A DNA stretch of 64,000 nt, taken from NCBI GenBank assembly GCA_023459335.1, contig JAEWUO010000031.1, positions 25,829-89,828 on the forward strand. Direction: 5' to 3'. Positions 60,207 to 64,000 of this stretch are shown piece by piece. Source of the stretch: Bacillota bacterium. GTDB lineage: Bacteria; Bacillota; Clostridia; Christensenellales; CAG-138. Each line of letters starts with the position of its first letter. The stretch's first letter is position 1. Position numbers and translations under genes: made by a program. Under the pieces are notes generated by a model that was given only the letters and a program-made list of their open reading frames with translations, made no database searches and was not told the origin of the DNA.

Positions 60207-61259
60207 TTACCGGAAACTTTCTACGTTTTCTTTGGTGACAACGATGATCCCCGTATCCACAATATTGGGCAGCGGACTGATGGAGGAATCGTTCGTCAGC
60301 ATCTTGACCCGGTTGTGGTTGTAGTCGTACAAAAACTTCAATCCGTAATAGGACATGGTGAATGTTCGCTGCACCAGCGTCGCTTCGATCAGCCCCTCTT
60401 CCACCAGATCCAGAACGGCCGAATCCTTGTCAAACGCGACGACTTTTATGATGCCGAGCTTGTTGTTCTCCCGCAGCGCGATGGCCGCGCCGACCCCGCT
60501 GGCGGCATCCGTTCCGAATACCCCGACGATGGTCGGATATTCCCTGAACATGTTGCCCGCGATATTCGCCGCCTTCGAAGGATCCGCTTCGTCGTTCATG
60601 ATGGACACAACCGAGATCCCCGGATATTTCTCCGCGATGCAGTCTGTAAAACCCTTTACCCGCTGATCGAGGCTGTATATGCCCGGAATCGTCAGGATAC
60701 CGACATCGCCGGCGCCATCGATCCCATCGCCGATAATCTGGGCGGCCAGATAACCGGATTGATAGTTATCCGTACCGAAATAGGTCAGGCGGTTGCTGTC
60801 CGGAGAGTCCGTGTCGATGCAGACGACGGGGATGCCCTGCGCCATGGCGTCGTTGATCGGTTCGATCATCATCTCTTTGTCGATCGGAGAAACCAGAATG
60901 CCCGCCGGATGCTCGTCGACCACCTGGTTGAAGATGTCCACCTGCCGCAGCGCGTTGTTGCCGTTTTCTCCCGTGAACACCACGTCGACGCCCAGTTCCT
61001 TCGCCGCCGTCTCCAGACCGAGGCGGTGATCCTGCCAGTAGGGCAGGATGATATGCATACCAACGGTATAATAGACTTCCTTGCTGGCGGTTTCCGCCGG
61101 AGCGGTGTCAGTCGAAGCGTTATCCGCCGATGCGGCGTCCTGCTGCGCCGCCGCGTTTTGATTATTCAGATCTTCAGGAATGTCGTTGTAGATGGATCCG
61201 CAGCCGAAAAGAAAAAAAACACTGAGAAACGCCAAGAAACCAGCAATGATTCTTTTCAT
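60207..61259 (-). CDS. RbsB-like sugar-binding lipoprotein
   Basis: A 350-residue solute-binding lipoprotein: lipobox LFG-C20, a serine/alanine-rich linker, then a type 1 fold (YTVGMHIILPYWQDHRLGLETAAKELGVDVVF, GILVSPIDKEMMIEPINDAMAQGIPVVCIDTDSP, VGVFGTDAASGVGAAIALREN). It is unrelated in detail to the two paralogues at 38585 and 39943. It is the first gene after the sensor kinase, so it may be both receptor and early target of that system. AAAGAGGT precedes the ATG. Confidence 0.92.
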   Translation of the reverse strand: MKRIIAGFLAFLSVFFLFGCGSIYNDIPEDLNNQNAAAQQDAASADNASTDTAPAETASKEVYYTVGMHIILPYWQDHRLGLETAAKELGVDVVFTGENGNNALRQVDIFNQVVDEHPAGILVSPIDKEMMIEPINDAMAQGIPVVCIDTDSPDSNRLTYFGTDNYQSGYLAAQIIGDGIDGAGDVGILTIPGIYSLDQRVKGFTDCIAEKYPGISVVSIMNDEADPSKAANIAGNMFREYPTIVGVFGTDAASGVGAAIALRENNKLGIIKVVAFDKDSAVLDLVEEGLIEATLVQRTFTMSYYGLKFLYDYNHNRVKMLTNDSSISPLPNIVDTGIIVVTKENVESFR

Positions 61260-61360
61260 ACATACCTCTTTCTCAGTACATAAGAATCCGCTTGTTGCTC
61301 ATGACAAACTTACTTCTTTTGTTCGATTTTTACAATGAGGCAATCTTCGTATTCGTTGTA

Positions 61361-61441
61361 CTATCTTATGGTTTTCGGTATCCTTATTCAGAAATTCCCA
61401 GTAAATCTGTTATTTTAAGGTTTTCAGAATTCTTAATTCGA
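61361..61441 (-). repeat. Possible diverged copy of the sensor-kinase gene end
   Basis: The kinase ends ILKTLK and TAA (61410); 49 bases downstream the same frame arrangement reads IPKTIR and TAG (61361). About 16 of 20 aligned bases match. Short, so moderate support only. Confidence 0.5.
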
Positions 61442-63236
61442 TATTGGTGCCGAAGTTGTTGATGCTGTAGATGTTGAGCCCGTAATTCGAATCGAAGATC
61501 AGCTTGATTCGTTCGTTGATGTTGATCAGTCCGAGCCCGACATGGATATCCTTCGTGTTCTTCACATTCACGCCGTTTGTCAGGCATTCGTTGATGATGT
61601 CGAGCGTTTCCCGGTCGATTCCTTTTCCGTCGTCCTCGATATTGATGATCAGGGTGTTGAGCGTAGATCTGGCCTTGATCTTGATGGTGCCCTTGCCTTC
61701 CTTCGTTTCGAGGCCGTGAATGATCGCGTTCTCAACAAGCGGCTGGATGATCAGCTTCGGAATCAGGCACTTTTTCGTATCTTCCTCGATGTCCCGGATC
61801 ACGATGAACTTGTTGTTAAACCGGAATTGCTGGATGTTGAGATAGTTGTCCACATTTCGGAGCTCCTCTTCCAGAGTCACCATCTCGTTTTTATTCGTGA
61901 TACTGTAGCGGAAGATATCCGCCAGCGATTTCACCATTTTGTCGATCTCGTCCATACCCTCCTCGATGGCGAGGCCGCGGATCGACTCCAGCGTGTTGTA
62001 TAAAAAGTGCGGGTTGATCTGACTCTGCAGCGCGTCGATCTCCGCCTGTTTTTTCATGATGCCTGCAGAGTATTCGCTGTCGATCAGTTTCTTCAGCCGC
62101 AAGATCAGCGAATTGATATCGTTATACAGCGGGTAGAGTTCATTGCTTTCATTGACGTTTTCCACCTTCAGTTCCGTATCCCCGGTGACGATCGCATGCA
62201 GCGCGCTTTCCACATTCGTGATCGGCTGGTACACGTTTTTATTGAACAGGATGACGATCACGATGTTCAGCATGATCAGGAACAGGCTGGACAGCAGGAT
62301 GACGTTATATGCCGTCTGCGTGCTTTCCGCAAAGAATCCTTTTTCCGCGATGTAGAGGAGCGTACAGCCGTGCTCGACCGATTTGTCGTAGAAAATATAC
62401 TTATCCGTTCCGTACACCTTCATCAGGAACACGCCGGAATCCGCGGTCAGCTTTCCGTTCAGCTTGCCGCTGCGGACGATCTCTTCATCGCCGATCGCGT
62501 TTTCGTTGCGAAACGACATGATCATGTCGCCGTCCGCGTTCAGCAGTATAATCGAGCCGTTGCTCAGAAGGCCCAAATCCTTATAGTACTGTTTCCTTCC
62601 GCCCCATTTCTTTTCCAGAACGATAATCGCTACCTTGCTTTCGTCGTGCGTAAGCTTATAAAAGCTGACGGAAAGCATGCTGTCCTGCAGTTTATCCCCT
62701 TTGCTGGGGATCAGTATGCTGTTTTCGCTCGCTTTTTTCAGGAGGTCGTCGTACATCGACTCGGCGCCGCTCTCGAAGTAATACTGGCTGTACGGGTTTG
62801 TGTAGGAGATCATCCCTCCGTTCGGCCTGTAGATGGAGACGCCGGAGATGTCTTCGTTGATCTTAAAAATCATGTTGATGATCGTGTTCAGTTCGCTTTT
62901 ATTGCTCTCGATCGAAGATTGGCGGTCATATCCCTCAAAATAAAAAATCGACTCGTCATAGACCATCAGCGACATCTGCTCCAGCCGTTCCAGCTCGATC
63001 CCGATGTTCAATGCGGACTGATTGATGTAATGCGCAACCGTCTGAATGTCGCGTTTTTTATTGGACGTTTCCGTAAAGTTCAGGTTGATCAGCCCGTACG
63101 CGATCTGCGTGATCAGAACCAGCACGAAATAGACGATGACAATCGCCACGATATTTGCTTTGATCTTAAAAATCTTGGCCTGCCGGAAGAAGCCGCTGAT
63201 TTTCGAGGCCACTTTTGTGATCCACTTTTCTACCAT
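61410..63236 (-). CDS. LytS/YesM-type membrane sensor histidine kinase
   Basis: A 608-residue kinase. One membrane helix near residues 27-50, an extracellular Cache-like sensor domain (about 51-300), a second helix (about 303-325), a HAMP region, then the His_kinase module: the phosphorylated His410 in QSQINPHFLYNTLES, N box LVENAIIHGLE, G1 EDDGKGID and G2 GLGLININERI. It is paired with the AraC-type response regulator upstream. In Firmicutes, YesMN-like pairs respond to carbohydrates and control neighbouring sugar ABC transporters. Confidence 0.94.
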   Translation of the reverse strand: MVEKWITKVASKISGFFRQAKIFKIKANIVAIVIVYFVLVLITQIAYGLINLNFTETSNKKRDIQTVAHYINQSALNIGIELERLEQMSLMVYDESIFYFEGYDRQSSIESNKSELNTIINMIFKINEDISGVSIYRPNGGMISYTNPYSQYYFESGAESMYDDLLKKASENSILIPSKGDKLQDSMLSVSFYKLTHDESKVAIIVLEKKWGGRKQYYKDLGLLSNGSIILLNADGDMIMSFRNENAIGDEEIVRSGKLNGKLTADSGVFLMKVYGTDKYIFYDKSVEHGCTLLYIAEKGFFAESTQTAYNVILLSSLFLIMLNIVIVILFNKNVYQPITNVESALHAIVTGDTELKVENVNESNELYPLYNDINSLILRLKKLIDSEYSAGIMKKQAEIDALQSQINPHFLYNTLESIRGLAIEEGMDEIDKMVKSLADIFRYSITNKNEMVTLEEELRNVDNYLNIQQFRFNNKFIVIRDIEEDTKKCLIPKLIIQPLVENAIIHGLETKEGKGTIKIKARSTLNTLIINIEDDGKGIDRETLDIINECLTNGVNVKNTKDIHVGLGLININERIKLIFDSNYGLNIYSINNFGTNIELRILKTLK

Positions 63237-63274
63237 CTGTGTTTCCTGAGCTTTCGATACGGAGTACGGCTGCG

Positions 63275-63292
63275 GCGCGCCTTCGGGCGCGC
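63275..63292 (-). other. Small GC hairpin between the regulator and kinase genes
   Basis: GCGCGCC and GGCGCGC form a 7-bp stem closed by TTCG (CGAA on the minus strand). No T run follows; it may stabilise the mRNA or mark a processing site. Confidence 0.5.
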
Positions 63293-63314
63293 ATTCGCCG
63301 ATCCTCGCAAAAGA

Positions 63315-64000
63315 TTATAGATAGAGGTTGCGATAGTCGCTTGGATTCACGCCGACTTTCTGCTTAAACAGGCGGCTGAAATACTTCGGGTCTTGGTAAC
63401 CAACCATCGTCGATACGTCCGCAATTTTATACTTGACGTCCTTGAGCAGGTCTTTTGCGATTAAAATCCGATAATTGATCAGGTATTCGCTGAAATTCTC
63501 GCCCGTCTTTTTCTTGAAAATCTCGCTCACATAGGTTGGATTCAGGCAGACAAGCTTGGCGACGTCCTCCAGGCTGATGTTCTGCGCGTAGTTTTCGGAT
63601 ATAAACGCCTTAATTTCATGGATCGTCTTATTCCCGCTTTTCTGTTTCTCTTCCTCGAAGAGATTGCAGAAGGCTTTCAGCGTATCCAGCACGCACCCCT
63701 CGATCTCCTCAATCGTCAGGCAATCGTCGATGCGGCATATCTCTTCGGCTTTCATGCGGTCGGCGCGCAGCGCTTTCCGCTCAATCGAGTCGAACATAAG
63801 TTCCATCATTTCTTCCGCAGTCTGATGATAGATCACCGGATTGTTCGGGTTTGCTTTCGCCGCTTTCCGGAAGATTTTTGTGATATCGGCGGTCGCAGCG
63901 TTCAGATCGAGCAAATCGAAACTGGACGCAAGTTTTTTTCTGTCGCGAATATCGATGATATCCTTTTTTTCCGAAAGCCTAATTTTCTCATATTCGATGA
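63315..64000 (-). CDS. AraC-family response regulator (YesN-like), C-terminal part
   Basis: The frame is open from the window end, so the gene is truncated here; about 227 residues are visible. The C-terminal 100 residues form two helix-turn-helix units of AraC/XylS type: ISLEDVAKLVCLNPTYVSEIFKKKTGENFSEYL and IADVSTMVGYQDPKYFSRLFKQKVGVNPSDYR. The visible N-terminal part is the linker region after a receiver domain (SEKKDIIDIRDRKKLASSF), as in YesN proteins. With the kinase it likely activates the sugar cluster. Confidence 0.88.
   Translation of the reverse strand, partial: IEYEKIRLSEKKDIIDIRDRKKLASSFDLLDLNAATADITKIFRKAAKANPNNPVIYHQTAEEMMELMFDSIERKALRADRMKAEEICRIDDCLTIEEIEGCVLDTLKAFCNLFEEEKQKSGNKTIHEIKAFISENYAQNISLEDVAKLVCLNPTYVSEIFKKKTGENFSEYLINYRILIAKDLLKDVKYKIADVSTMVGYQDPKYFSRLFKQKVGVNPSDYRNLYL

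Overview
The window looks like a moderately GC-rich chromosomal segment of a Firmicute, most likely a clostridial (Eubacteriales/Christensenellales-like) anaerobe. The evidence is A-type promoters with TTGACA/TATAAT-like boxes and 16-18 bp spacers, strong AGGAGG-type ribosome sites, lipoprotein solute-binding proteins, a YesMN-type two-component pair, GTP-type PEP carboxykinase and split transketolase genes. The species cannot be fixed from the sequence alone.

Left part (1-8.5 kb): the tail of nrdA and complete nrdB (class I ribonucleotide reductase), a terminator, then an atp operon in the order atpI-like, B, E, F, A, G, D, C. There is no separate delta gene (atpH). Instead atpA carries an N-terminal extension that reads as the C-terminal half of subunit delta, and the helical N-terminal half of delta is absent from the operon. 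8.5-19 kb: a DUF1648-like membrane protein, a small basic ORF with an intrinsic terminator inside its reading frame and no in-frame stop before it (an ArfA/BrfA-like non-stop ribosome-rescue candidate), a GH38 alpha-mannosidase with a GPH-family symporter, an MFS exporter, and a 1213-residue secreted LVIVD/beta-helix protein. 19-28 kb: tcdA, an Rrf2 regulator next to cysK (possible shared operator), tex with a domain-permuted XdhC-like protein, and two cyclic-di-GMP genes. 28-38.5 kb: pckG, a zinc-ribbon protein and a DEAD-box helicase with long structured leaders, an Imm-5-like protein, a surface lipoprotein, and an MBOAT/SGNH acylation pair.

Right part (38.5-64 kb, all on the minus strand): one large sugar or sugar-acid uptake and catabolism locus. 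It encodes an AraC-type response regulator and LytS/YesM-type kinase, three sugar-binding lipoproteins, three RbsC-like permeases, two RbsA-like ATPases (one with degenerate nucleotide sites), a DUF4432 epimerase, a zinc alcohol dehydrogenase, a cyclase-family hydrolase, two DapA-family aldolases, an RpiB-type isomerase, a two-subunit transketolase, a large transaldolase-like protein, a 2-hydroxyacid dehydrogenase, a KDG-kinase-like PfkB kinase, a Gfo/Idh/MocA oxidoreductase and an AllA-like cupin. The logic is import, oxidation/isomerisation, phosphorylation, aldol cleavage and transfer into the pentose-phosphate pool; the substrate is unknown.

A feature cutting across the window is that many genes are followed by one or two tandem, diverged copies of their own 3' end including the stop codon (atpB, tex, the Imm-5-like gene, the hydroxyacid dehydrogenase, the transaldolase-like gene, allA-like, and more weakly others). 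Several copies differ from the gene mainly at silent positions. Together with the delta-alpha fusion, the non-stop ORF and the complementary-degenerate ATPase pair, these are the points most worth following up.
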